A stretch of 64,000 bases of DNA. Source: Archangium_A sp035910535. Lineage in GTDB: Bacteria; Myxococcota; Myxococcia; Myxococcales; Myxococcaceae. The DNA is taken from positions 30,525 to 94,524 of the forward strand of contig JAMHXF010000072.1 of assembly GCA_035910535.1 (NCBI GenBank), written 5' to 3'. The notes under the pieces are model-generated. The model had not been told where the DNA came from and did no database searches. It saw only the letters and a list, made by a program, of their open reading frames with translations. The translations under genes and the position numbers were made by a program. Of this stretch, positions 50,395-58,377 are shown piece by piece; the stretch's first letter is position 1; each line of letters begins with the position of its first letter.

Positions 50395-51456
50395 TCACGC
50401 CGCCGTAGTCAGCAGCCCGAACAACACGTCGTACGCGCGCTGCAACGCCGCCACGCTCGCGCTCTCGCCACGCTGGTGCGCTTGCGCCGTCTCGCCGGGC
50501 CCGTAGTTCACCGCGTCGACCCCCAGCTCCGAGAAGCGCGCGACGTCGGTCCACGCCTGCTTGGCTTCTGCGGGGCGCTCGGTGCGCTTCTCCAACTGCT
50601 GAAACCACCTGTTGTCACCGCACAACCGGCCGCTCGGTGAGAGGTCGGTGAAGCGCACGTCGGCGCGCTCTTTCACGAAGGCCCGCAGGTCGGCCTGCGC
50701 GGCCTCCAGCGTCTTGCCGGGCGCGAAGCGGTAGTTGAGGTTCACCTCGAAGGCGTCGGCGACCACGTTGCGCGCGCGGCCTCCGGTGGCCAGCGTGGCG
50801 CTCATCACCTCGAAGAACGTGTGACCTTCAACGACGACCGGCGTGCGCTCGCGCTCGTTCAAGTCGTTGAGAAATGAGCCGGCGGCGTGAATCGCGTTCT
50901 TGCCGTGCCACGGCCGCGCTGAGTGCGCTGCTTGCCCTTTGAAGGTGACGAGCGCGTGCAGCGAGCCGACGCAGCCGACCTGCACCGCGCCGTCGGTCGG
51001 CTCCATGGCGATGGCGAAGGCGAGCTTCGAGAGCTCCGGCACGGCGGCGAACAGCGGGCCCAGCCCTGACTCCTGAAAGGGGCCTTCTTCACGCTCGTAG
51101 AAGACGAGCAGCACGTTCACCGGCAAGTCCTCGCGCGGCAGCGCTTCGGCGAGCGCCATCATCACCGCCAGCGAGCCCTTCATGTCGCTTGCGCCGAGGC
51201 CGTAGAGCCGGTCGCCTTCGATGCGCGGGAGATTGCCGTCAGGGTGCGCGGGCACGGTGTCGAGGTGGCCGACGAGCGCGATGGTGGGCCGCGCGTCTTC
51301 ACGGCGCCCGATGACGAACGAGTGAGACACGCGCACGACTTCGTTCGCCGCGTAGTGCCTGCGCGCCCAGGCCTCGACGAGGTCGGCGATGGCCTTCTCG
51401 TCTCCGATGACTGATGGAATGCGAACCAGCTCGAGCGCGCGCTCGGCGAGCGTCAC
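50395..51456 (-). CDS. dapE: Succinyl-diaminopimelate desuccinylase
   Basis: A 353-residue M20-family enzyme. Metal ligands and catalytic residues are visible in ALVGHLDTVPAH (His and Asp), GLGASDMKGSLAVM (Asp) and VFYEREEGPF (Glu-Glu). It removes succinate from N-succinyl-LL-diaminopimelate in lysine and peptidoglycan synthesis. The sequence is closer to the shorter actinobacterial-type DapE. Its ATG overlaps the dapD stop (ATGA), so the two pathway enzymes are co-translated. The gene context makes a peptidase role unlikely. Confidence 0.93.
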   Translation of the reverse strand: MTLAERALELVRIPSVIGDEKAIADLVEAWARRHYAANEVVRVSHSFVIGRREDARPTIALVGHLDTVPAHPDGNLPRIEGDRLYGLGASDMKGSLAVMMALAEALPREDLPVNVLLVFYEREEGPFQESGLGPLFAAVPELSKLAFAIAMEPTDGAVQVGCVGSLHALVTFKGQAAHSARPWHGKNAIHAAGSFLNDLNERERTPVVVEGHTFFEVMSATLATGGRARNVVADAFEVNLNYRFAPGKTLEAAQADLRAFVKERADVRFTDLSPSGRLCGDNRWFQQLEKRTERPAEAKQAWTDVARFSELGVDAVNYGPGETAQAHQRGESASVAALQRAYDVLFGLLTTAA

Positions 51457-52274
51457 ACCGGCACCGCGAAGTCGCGCAGCGCGGCGTTGAGCGTGGTTTT
51501 GGTGTCAGTCGAAGCGCTGCGCTTGCCGATGATGAGCGCGCACGGGAGCTGGTACTCGCCGGCGGGGAACTTCTTCGTGCGCGTGCCGGGAATGACGACG
51601 CTGCGCGCGGGCACGCGACCTTTGATGATGACCTCTTCGCTGCCAGTGACGTCGATGATGGGCGTCGACGCGGTGAGCACCGTGTTCGCGCCGATGACGG
51701 CTTCTTCTTCGACGATGACGCCTTCGACCACCACGCTGCGGCTGCCGATGAAGGCGCCGTCTTCGATGATGACGGGCCGCGCCGACGAGGGCTCCAACAC
51801 GCCGCCGAGGCCCACGCCGCCCGAGAGGTGCACGTTGCGGCCGACCTGCGCGCAGCTGCCGACGGTGGCCCACGTGTCGACCATGGTGCCCGCGCCGACC
51901 CACGCGCCGATGTTCACGTAGCCGGGCATCACCACCACGCCGCGCTCACAGAACGCGCCGAAACGAATGACGCCGGGAGGCACGACGCGCACGCCGGCTT
52001 CCGCGAGGCCCTTCTTGAGCGGCACCTTGTCGTGGAACTCGAAGGGCGGCACCTCCATGGTCTTCATTTCGCTCACCGCGAAGAAGAGGAGGATGGCTTC
52101 CTTCACCCAGCTGTTGACCTCCCAGCCTTCGGTGCTTTTTTGCGCGGCTCGCAACACGCCACGGTCGACGAGGCTCATCGTCTCGCGCACGGCCATCGCG
52201 TAGAACGGCTCTTTCACCAACTCACGGTTGGCGAAGGCGGCCTGCACACGCTGCTTCAAGTCATCGACGTTCAT
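51453..52274 (-). CDS. dapD: Tetrahydrodipicolinate N-succinyltransferase
   Basis: A 273-residue enzyme from ATG 52274; the frame is open to 52298. It has the left-handed beta-helix hexapeptide repeats (GAWVGAGTMVDTWATVGSCA, then GGVLEPSSARPVIIEDGAFI), and an N-terminal helical domain. It transfers succinyl from succinyl-CoA to tetrahydrodipicolinate, the step before dapE's substrate is formed by an aminotransferase. AAGG lies upstream of the start. It is coupled to dapE through a 4-base overlap. Confidence 0.96.
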   Translation of the reverse strand: MNVDDLKQRVQAAFANRELVKEPFYAMAVRETMSLVDRGVLRAAQKSTEGWEVNSWVKEAILLFFAVSEMKTMEVPPFEFHDKVPLKKGLAEAGVRVVPPGVIRFGAFCERGVVVMPGYVNIGAWVGAGTMVDTWATVGSCAQVGRNVHLSGGVGLGGVLEPSSARPVIIEDGAFIGSRSVVVEGVIVEEEAVIGANTVLTASTPIIDVTGSEEVIIKGRVPARSVVIPGTRTKKFPAGEYQLPCALIIGKRSASTDTKTTLNAALRDFAVPV

Positions 52275-52307
52275 GGAGCGCCTTTTAGTGCGCCCCACGC
52301 CGCCAAG

Positions 52308-52775
52308 TCAGCGACGGCGTCGCGACAACAACAACAGCGCAGCACCCAGCAGCAGCCCCGGCGCCGCCGCGTTGCAGCCGATGCCCAGCTGCAGGTTCGG
52401 CACGTCGGTGCCGCCACCGCCGCCCGTCGTGCCGCCGTCAGTCACCGTGGCGTCGCGGCGGTTGGGGTCGGTGCCGGCCTTGAGCTCGTCGATGTCGGTG
52501 ACGTCGTCGCCGTCGCTGTCGACGCCGTCGGCCTCGAGCGTGTCGAGCGCCGTGGTGAGCGCGTTCACGTTACCTGACACCAGCCCGCGCATGCGCAGCG
52601 CGGTGCCGAAGAGCGTGTTGACGGTGCCAGCGCCGGTGATGCCGCCGGTGTGACAGAGGCTGCACGACTGCGGCGGGTAGTCGATGCCGTACTTGTTCTG
52701 AATTTCGATGGTGTAGTTCTCGCTGGCCCAGGCGGGCAGGGCGAGCAGGCCGACGAAGAGAATCGTGCGCGTCAT
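52308..52775 (-). CDS. Secreted single-haem protein with MYXO-CTERM-like tail
   Basis: A 155-residue protein from ATG 52775; the upstream open frame was rejected because the signal peptide (MTRTILFVGLLALPAWASEN) starts here. A haem-binding CSLCH lies near residue 37. A calcium-type repeat DSDGDDVTDIDELKAGTDPN follows, then a Gly/Thr linker and the tail GIGCNAAAPGLLLGAALLLL-SRRRR: Cys, hydrophobic helix and Arg cluster, as in MYXO-CTERM sorting signals. It is predicted to be anchored at the cell surface. It follows an outer-membrane haem protein gene by 10 bases. Confidence 0.75.
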   Translation of the reverse strand: MTRTILFVGLLALPAWASENYTIEIQNKYGIDYPPQSCSLCHTGGITGAGTVNTLFGTALRMRGLVSGNVNALTTALDTLEADGVDSDGDDVTDIDELKAGTDPNRRDATVTDGGTTGGGGGTDVPNLQLGIGCNAAAPGLLLGAALLLLSRRRR

Positions 52776-52785
52776 GGTCGAGCCC

Positions 52786-53988
52786 TCAGAGGTACGCGTG
52801 CAGCTGCAGCAGCAGCTGGTATTCGAACTGGCCCGGGCCGCCGAGCGTGGCCTTGCGACGGAAGATGTTGTCGATGCGCAGCTCGCAGTGGGCGAAGAAG
52901 TACCAGGCCGCCGAGAGCCAGCCCGCGTAGTTCGCGCCCTGCGTCGCGGTGCCGTCGTGCGCGGCTTCACCGGTGAGCATCACGTGCAGCCCGTTGACGA
53001 CGGTGAGGTCTCCCTGGGCGAAGGCCGCGAAGCCGAGGCGGTCGAGCTGGCCCTGCGTCTGCCACGCGAGGAAGTCGGCTTCAGCGAGCAGCGCCAGCTT
53101 CTCGGTGGGGGCCACGCGGGCGAACAAGCCGTGCGCGTGTCGCGTGGTGGCCAGCTGCGAGGCGATGTCGGCGCCAGCGTGGGTGATGAGGCTCGACGCG
53201 CCGACGTACACGTTGTGTGAGAACGAGTATTCGGCGAAGGCCGAGTAGCCGCGCTCGCGGTACAGGTCGGGGGCGATCTGGAAGTTGCCGACGATGCCCA
53301 TCACCTCGCCGCGCAGGTTCTCGGAGTTGTACGAGAGGCTCACGCCGTATTGCTGGTGAATGTTCACGTCGGTGCGTGTGTAGGCGCGAATGAAGCTGGG
53401 GTGCTCGTTGTTGCGGAGCCCGAACGGCAGGTTGACGCGCCCGGCTCTGAGCATCACCGCATCGTCGGCGAGCTTCACGCCGCCCCACACCTCGCGCATC
53501 AGCCACTGCACCGAGCACGTTTCGCCGTTGCCCGGCGTGCAGGCGGGCAGAATGGCGGCCTGGCCCGCGTTGCGTATGCCGAGGCCTGTCGTCACGTGCC
53601 ACACCGTGGGGCCAGCGTTCACTGTGGCGTAGAGATCGACGGCCATGAGGAGCGGAATGAAGAGGCCACCGACGAACTGCGGGCCCGAGGCCGGTCGAAT
53701 GAGCGAGCCGTAGCGGAAGTTGCCCGACAGGTTGAGCGCTTCAGGCAGCTCCGCGAACCAGAGGAAGTTGGCCGTCTTCGGCACTTCTTCGTCTTCTTTG
53801 CGGGGCTGCGTGCGCCACTTCACGAGAATGTCGCTCTGCGCGCGGCCGTACTGCGTGAGCTGACCAGAACCGGAGGGGTCGACGTGACAGGTCGCGCAGC
53901 TCCCGTAGCCGTGCTTCACCATCCACGGGTAGGCCCACGCTGGCAGCGCGAAGACACACAGCAACAAACACCATCGAAACAGCCGCAC
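52786..53988 (-). CDS. Outer-membrane beta-barrel with N-terminal CxxCH haem motif
   Basis: About 400 residues from GTG 53988, which has GGAGG 4-5 bases upstream; TTG 54006 is the alternative. Signal peptide ending near AWAYPWMV, then a haem motif CATCH with GSGQLTQYGR nearby. The remaining 350 residues alternate in barrel fashion with amphipathic strands (FGLRNNEHPSFIRAYTR, HQQYGVSLSYNSENLRGEV). It ends LLLQLHAYL. A barrel with a haem at its periplasmic end could pass electrons across the outer membrane, but only one haem is seen. Cotranscribed with the MYXO-CTERM-like haem protein. Confidence 0.75.
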   Translation of the reverse strand: MRLFRWCLLLCVFALPAWAYPWMVKHGYGSCATCHVDPSGSGQLTQYGRAQSDILVKWRTQPRKEDEEVPKTANFLWFAELPEALNLSGNFRYGSLIRPASGPQFVGGLFIPLLMAVDLYATVNAGPTVWHVTTGLGIRNAGQAAILPACTPGNGETCSVQWLMREVWGGVKLADDAVMLRAGRVNLPFGLRNNEHPSFIRAYTRTDVNIHQQYGVSLSYNSENLRGEVMGIVGNFQIAPDLYRERGYSAFAEYSFSHNVYVGASSLITHAGADIASQLATTRHAHGLFARVAPTEKLALLAEADFLAWQTQGQLDRLGFAAFAQGDLTVVNGLHVMLTGEAAHDGTATQGANYAGWLSAAWYFFAHCELRIDNIFRRKATLGGPGQFEYQLLLQLHAYL

Positions 53989-54088
53989 GGCGCCTCCTTC
54001 GGGCAAACAGCAACGAGCCGCCGCCTCCTACAAGGAAGCGACGGCTCGCGTACATTTCACTGATTCAGAGTCGCGTGAAAGTTCTTCG

Positions 54089-54604
54089 TTACTTCTTCAC
54101 GGTGAACTTCGCGCCCACTGAAATGTCCGGCTTCACGGTGATGCCGAGGTAGCTGCGAATCTTCACGCCGAAGTCGCTGAGCGTGAGGTCGGCGCTGCCG
54201 TCGACGGTGCACGAGCCCTTGCACGCCACCGAGTACTTGAAGGGCACCTCTTTGGTCTTGCCGTGGATGGTGAAGGTGCCCTTCGCGGTGCCATTCGAGC
54301 CGTCGGCGAGCTTGATGCTGTCGAGCGGCACGGTGAGCGAGAGCTCGGGGAACTTCGAGGCCTCCATGTCTTCGGCCATGTGCGAGTTGCGCAGGCCGTT
54401 GTCTGTGTCGACGTCGGAGATCTTCACCGTCACCGTGAGGTTCTTGCCGTCATCAGCGACGGCGACCTTCTTGGCGACGCCGTGAATCTTGAGGCCCATG
54501 GTGCCCTTGGCGTCGAAGGTGGCGGAGCCGTCACCCTCCTGGGACCAACCGGCGAACGCGAACGAAGAGGTCAGCATCGAGGTGAGCAGCGCGAGACGGA
54601 ACAT
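54089..54604 (-). CDS. YceI family periplasmic protein
   Basis: A 171-residue protein from ATG 54604, with AAAGGA upstream. A signal peptide (MFRLALLTSMLTSSFAFAG) precedes a lipocalin-like barrel with features of YceI (LTVPLDSIKLADGS, TFTIHGKTKEVPFKY near residue 110). Such proteins bind polyisoprenoids or similar lipids. It is divergent from the DUF1444-like gene and upstream of the haem-barrel operon on the same strand; a hairpin at 54014-54048 lies between. Confidence 0.85.
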   Translation of the reverse strand: MFRLALLTSMLTSSFAFAGWSQEGDGSATFDAKGTMGLKIHGVAKKVAVADDGKNLTVTVKISDVDTDNGLRNSHMAEDMEASKFPELSLTVPLDSIKLADGSNGTAKGTFTIHGKTKEVPFKYSVACKGSCTVDGSADLTLSDFGVKIRSYLGITVKPDISVGAKFTVKK

Positions 54605-54708
54605 GGGACTTCCTTTCGTTATGGACGGCAGATGCAGCAGGGGACGCATCTGTTTCGCTCAAATTCCAAATCAACGCACGCGGCGATCTGCCATCATGCG
54701 CGCGGCCG

Positions 54709-55929
54709 ATGACAGTGACCTGGGACGAGTTCGCGCGCGTGTGCGCAGAGGTGCTCCGAGCGCGGGGCGAGTCGAGGCCCATTGCCTTCGATGAGAAACA
54801 CCACCGCCTCGTGGTGGGTGACGGCGAGCAGGGCATGTCGTTCATCTCGCTCGTGCATGCACGCAACGAGTGGGACGACGCCGCGCCAGGCACGCGTTCG
54901 CGGGTGTTGCACCGCCGCTTCTGGTCTTCGGTTCGCGGTGCGCCGGGCACGACGCGTGACCAGGTGTTGCGGGGCGTGTTGCCGCGCGTGCGAGATCGCG
55001 CGTGGTTCTCGGCCGTGCGTCGTCAGGCCGAGCTCGAGCTGGGCGCCGACGAGGCGGCCATCGACGAAGTGACGTTGCCCAACCGCGCGCTCAACGACGA
55101 GCTCGCCGCGCACTTGGCGTACGACCTGCCTTCTTCGGTGACTGAAATCGGGCCCGATCGCCTCGACGCGTGGGAGCTCTCGTTCGACGAGCTCTTCGAG
55201 CGCGCGCGCGAGAACCTCAAGGCCATCTCCGAGGTGCCTTTCGAAGAAGCCGCGCCGGGGGTGTTCGTCTCGCCGTTTCGCGACACGCTCGACGCGACGC
55301 GCATGCTGTTGCCGGAGCTCTTCGCGAAGTTGAACGTGAAGGGCCGGCCCATTGCCGTCGCGCCCACGCACGACGCGGTCTTCATCACCGGTGAAGACGA
55401 CGCCGGAGGCCTCGAGCAGCTCGCCGTGTGGACGGAAGAAGCCCTGCTCGAGCCGCGCGCGCACAGCGCCATCACCTTCCGCCTCGTGGACGGCAAGTGG
55501 GAGACCTGGCTGCCGCCGAAGGGTCACCGCGCGTACGCGAAGCTCAAGCTGCTCGCGCTGCAGACGATTGCCTCGGCGTACTCGCGTCAGAAAGAGGTGC
55601 TCGAGGCGCTGCTCGAATCGAACGGCCACGAGATTCTGGTGGCGACGTTGCGCGCGTTCCGCAGCCCGGGCGGCGACGTGTTCACCGCCTGCGCCTGGCA
55701 AGACGGCCTCGAAGCGCTGCTGCCGCAGACGGATCGAATCGACTTCGTGCGGCCCGGCCCGGGGAACACGCCGTCGTCGGCCAGGGTGTGGAGCACCACC
55801 TTCGAGGTCGCGCGCCGCACGCTGGGTGAGCTGATGCAGCCCAGCGGCGATGTGCCCGAACGTTGGCGCGTGCACGGCTTCCCGACCGACGCGCAGCTCG
55901 AGCAGATGGCGCTCGAGGGCAAACTCTAA
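54709..55929 (+). CDS. DUF1444-like protein
   Basis: A 406-residue soluble protein without signal peptide or membrane helices. The sequence (LPNRALNDELAAHLAYDLP, FEEAAPGVFVSPFRDTLDA, then GRPIAVAPTHDAVFITGEDD) resembles the DUF1444 family, whose function is unknown. The match is partial and is given with caution. ATG 54709 lacks a strong Shine-Dalgarno. It converges on the cytochrome c gene, leaving four bases between stops. Confidence 0.6.
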   Translation: MTVTWDEFARVCAEVLRARGESRPIAFDEKHHRLVVGDGEQGMSFISLVHARNEWDDAAPGTRSRVLHRRFWSSVRGAPGTTRDQVLRGVLPRVRDRAWFSAVRRQAELELGADEAAIDEVTLPNRALNDELAAHLAYDLPSSVTEIGPDRLDAWELSFDELFERARENLKAISEVPFEEAAPGVFVSPFRDTLDATRMLLPELFAKLNVKGRPIAVAPTHDAVFITGEDDAGGLEQLAVWTEEALLEPRAHSAITFRLVDGKWETWLPPKGHRAYAKLKLLALQTIASAYSRQKEVLEALLESNGHEILVATLRAFRSPGGDVFTACAWQDGLEALLPQTDRIDFVRPGPGNTPSSARVWSTTFEVARRTLGELMQPSGDVPERWRVHGFPTDAQLEQMALEGKL

Positions 55930-55933
55930 GACT

Positions 55934-56347
55934 TCACTTCTTCTTGGGCGCCGGCTTCTTCGGGTCGGCGGCGGGCGCAGCAGGCGCGGCCTTCGCCGGC
56001 TTGAACGTCTGCACGAACGCCGAGACGTCGCGCAGGTCCTGCTCCTTGAGCGCGCCCGACCAGGCAATCATCATCGGTGACTTGCCGTTGGCTGCGCCGC
56101 CGTTCTTCACGATTTTGTAGACCCACTCGTCGGTGAGGCGCTCGGCGTTGGCCGCGTCGGTGAAGTCGGTGGGCTTAGGCGTCAGCGCGCCGCCAGCCGG
56201 GCCTTTGCCGTCGCCCTTTTCGCCGTGGCACGAAACGCAGAACGTCTTGTACTGCGTCGCGCCTTTGGCCGCGTCGCCCTTGAGCTCGAAGCCCGCTGCG
56301 AAGGCAGGCAGCGCGGTGAGGCCAGCAACCAGAACGAGCTTCTTCAT
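55934..56347 (-). CDS. Mono-haem cytochrome c
   Basis: A 137-residue periplasmic cytochrome with signal peptide (MKKLVLVAGLTALPAFAAG), a haem site CVSCH at about residue 37, the axial Met in SPMMIAW near residue 92 and a final helix (RDVSAFVQTF). The C-terminus is a Pro/Ala/Lys-rich tail (residues 118-137) not needed for the fold. It would carry electrons, perhaps to the di-haem peroxidase encoded about 2 kb away, though this is inferred from proximity only. Confidence 0.9.
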   Translation of the reverse strand: MKKLVLVAGLTALPAFAAGFELKGDAAKGATQYKTFCVSCHGEKGDGKGPAGGALTPKPTDFTDAANAERLTDEWVYKIVKNGGAANGKSPMMIAWSGALKEQDLRDVSAFVQTFKPAKAAPAAPAADPKKPAPKKK

Positions 56348-56435
56348 GAGTGTCTCCGTGAGGGGAACAGCGTTGGCAACGACGCGGCTCTCATGCAGTC
56401 ATTCAGTGGGCCACGCAAGGCGACTGATCAGCAAC

Positions 56436-56463
56436 TTCGTGAGCGCGCGTGAAAGCTCACGAA
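56436..56463 (-). terminator. Hairpin after the PPK2 gene
   Basis: TTCGTGAGC (56436-56444) and GCTCACGAA (56455-56463) form a perfect 9-bp stem with a 10-base loop, between the PPK2 stop and the cytochrome gene. The following bases are GTTGCTG, so the T tract is poor. Confidence 0.35.
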
Positions 56464-56492
56464 AGTCGCGTTCATCATGCAGTTTTTGCGCG

Positions 56493-57290
56493 TCAGTGAT
56501 CGAGCGCCGCGAGCGCAGTTCGCAAGACGAGCAGCCGCGCCTGGCGTTTGTCGTTGGCGGGCACGATGACCCACGGCGCGTCGGGGCGGTGCGTGCGGTC
56601 GAACATGTCCTGGTAGGCCTCCATGTATTCGTCCCAGCGCTTGCGGTTGCGCCAGTCGTCGGGGCCAATCTTGAAGTTCTTGATGGGGTCACGCTCGCGC
56701 TCCTTGAAGCGCTCGAGCTGCACCTTCGGGTCGACGTGGAGGAAGAACTTCACCATCGTGACGCCGTCGACGGTGTGCATGTGTTCGAAGCCGTTGATCT
56801 CGTCGTACGCGCGCTGCCACTCCTTGCCTGACGCGAAGCCTTCGACGCGCTCGACGAGCACGCGGCCGTACCAGCTGCGGTCGAACACCGCGAGCGTGCC
56901 CTTCGAGGGCATGCGCGTCGCGAAGCGCCAGAGGTAGTGGTGCGCGCGCTCTTCTTCACCGGGCGCGGCGATGGGCCAGACCTTGTAGCCGCGCGGGTCC
57001 ATCAACGCGGTGAGGCGCTTGATGGCGCCACCTTTGCCGGCGGCGTCCCACCCTTCGAAGACGAACACCGCGCGGCGCTTCTCGAGCCAGTAGCGCACCT
57101 GCAATTCGTAGAGCTGCTTCTGCAGCGTCTCGAGCTCTTCGTCGACGGTGCGCTTGTCGGTGGTCTCAACCGAGAGGTCGCAGCCCTTCAGGTCGAGGGT
57201 GCCCGGCGGGTGAACGTCGAAGTCCCACGCGTCGAGGGTCTTGTCTGTGAAGCGCTTCGTGCTCTTCCGCTTTTTCTGTGCCTTGGCCAT
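56493..57290 (-). CDS. ppk2: Polyphosphate kinase 2 family protein
   Basis: A 265-residue class I PPK2. The P-loop is EGWDAAGKGG, with a catalytic Asp-Arg in LAVFDRSWYGRVLVERVEG and the lid region FKERERDPIKNFKIGPDDW. It transfers phosphate between polyphosphate and nucleoside di- or monophosphates. Length and motifs are complete. The gene is divergent from a DUF1232 gene. A weak hairpin follows. Confidence 0.94.
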   Translation of the reverse strand: MAKAQKKRKSTKRFTDKTLDAWDFDVHPPGTLDLKGCDLSVETTDKRTVDEELETLQKQLYELQVRYWLEKRRAVFVFEGWDAAGKGGAIKRLTALMDPRGYKVWPIAAPGEEERAHHYLWRFATRMPSKGTLAVFDRSWYGRVLVERVEGFASGKEWQRAYDEINGFEHMHTVDGVTMVKFFLHVDPKVQLERFKERERDPIKNFKIGPDDWRNRKRWDEYMEAYQDMFDRTHRPDAPWVIVPANDKRQARLLVLRTALAALDH

Positions 57291-57370
57291 GGTGGCTCAG
57301 TCTGCTCAACCGGGCAGGCCGGTTGGAAATGGTTTCGTCGCCGAGGCGTACTCAGCGTCAAGGAGCACAC

Positions 57371-57628
57371 ATGAACATCGCGCACGTCGGAAGTTACGTT
57401 CGCAGCCCGCGGGTGGCCCGGTGGAAGAAGGTGCTGGGCGTGGTGGCGGTGCTCTACGCGGTGTTGCCGGTCGACCTGGTGCCTGACGTGGTGCCGGTGT
57501 TCGGTTGGCTCGACGACATCGGGTTTCTCGGCCTCGCGTTCGGGCTCATCGCGCGTGACATGGCGAAGCACGCGAAAGACAAGAAGAACGAAGTGGCCGT
57601 AGTCGACGCAGAAGCTGTGCGACGCTGA
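57371..57628 (+). CDS. DUF1232 (YkvA-like) membrane protein
   Basis: An 85-residue protein from ATG 57371 preceded by AGGAG. The family core is clear: LYAVLPVDLVPDVVPVFGWL-DDIGFL, two hydrophobic segments with the DLVPD and DD motifs. Function unknown; such small proteins sit in the inner membrane. It ends 4 bases before the disrupted outer-membrane protein gene. Confidence 0.88.
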   Translation: MNIAHVGSYVRSPRVARWKKVLGVVAVLYAVLPVDLVPDVVPVFGWLDDIGFLGLAFGLIARDMAKHAKDKKNEVAVVDAEAVRR

Positions 57629-57632
57629 CGAC

Positions 57633-58334
57633 ATGCGCATCTTCGCGTCGCTCGCCGTTGCCGCCGTGTCGTTGACGCTCTTCGCTCCGCGTGACGCGAG
57701 CGCCTGAGGCGTCTCGCCGCCCGTCGGTCCGACGGGGCTCGCGCAACGGTGTCAGGGCAAGGCTCACGACGAGGGGCCCCGCTTTCGCGTGGGCGCGAGC
57801 TTCGGCGCGTTCCGCACGCTGCTGCTCTTCAGTGACGGTACGAACCTGTGGCTCGAGCAGCTCGCGGTGTCTGCGTCGTTCGAGGCGCGCATCAATGAAT
57901 CAGTGACGCTGGTCGCGGCGGGCGGGGCGTTGCTCGCGGGTCGCCTGGGCGCGCTCGAGACGTCGCCCGGCGGCGTGGGCAGCGTGTCGCTCTCCGGCGT
58001 GTTGCTGGAGCAGGGCGAGTACTCGCCCTTCATTCAGCTCAGCGCGTCGGCGGGCGTCTCCGTGATGGCCGTGGGCGCTGATCAATACGTCGGGGTCGAC
58101 GTGCGCGGCGGCTTCGTCGTCGGGTGGACGCTGTGGCAACGCTTCACGCCGTACGGTGTTTTTCGCGCGTTCGGAGGTCCGGTCTTCTACCGCGGCGCCG
58201 TCGGCACCGACGCCTTTCACGTGCAGCTCGGGGTCGGCGCCGTCGTCGGGTTGCCGGGCGGGTTCGATCTCTTCGCCGAGGTGATTCCGCTCGGCGAACA
58301 GCGCGTGTCTGCCGGCGTCGGCGTTTCGTTCTGA
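57633..58334 (+). pseudogene. Outer-membrane protein gene with in-frame TGA after the signal peptide
   Basis: ATG 57633 opens a signal peptide (MRIFASLAVAAVSLTLFAPR-DASA) and the same frame meets TGA at 57705-57707, then continues open (GVSPPVGPTGLAQRCQGKAH) into a barrel-like protein that ends SAGVGVSF at 58334. Without the stop it would be 233 residues. Starts after the TGA exist but lack an export signal. A nonsense mutation or sequence error is most likely; selenocysteine or readthrough is improbable for such a protein. Four bases separate it from the DUF1232 stop. Confidence 0.65.
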
Positions 58335-58377
58335 AAATTCGCGTGCGCGTTCGGGGTCACGGCGGCAGAACGTCGAC

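Noticed and set aside
54014..54048. Stem CGAGCCG/CGGCTCG as terminator of the YceI gene
   Set aside because: The loop is 21 bases and the T tract interrupted, so I did not list it as a terminator, though it may weaken readthrough into the haem-barrel gene.
57705..57707. TGA as a selenocysteine codon
   Set aside because: The position is at a signal peptide cleavage site of an outer-membrane protein, not a redox active site, and no selenocysteine hairpin could be made out.
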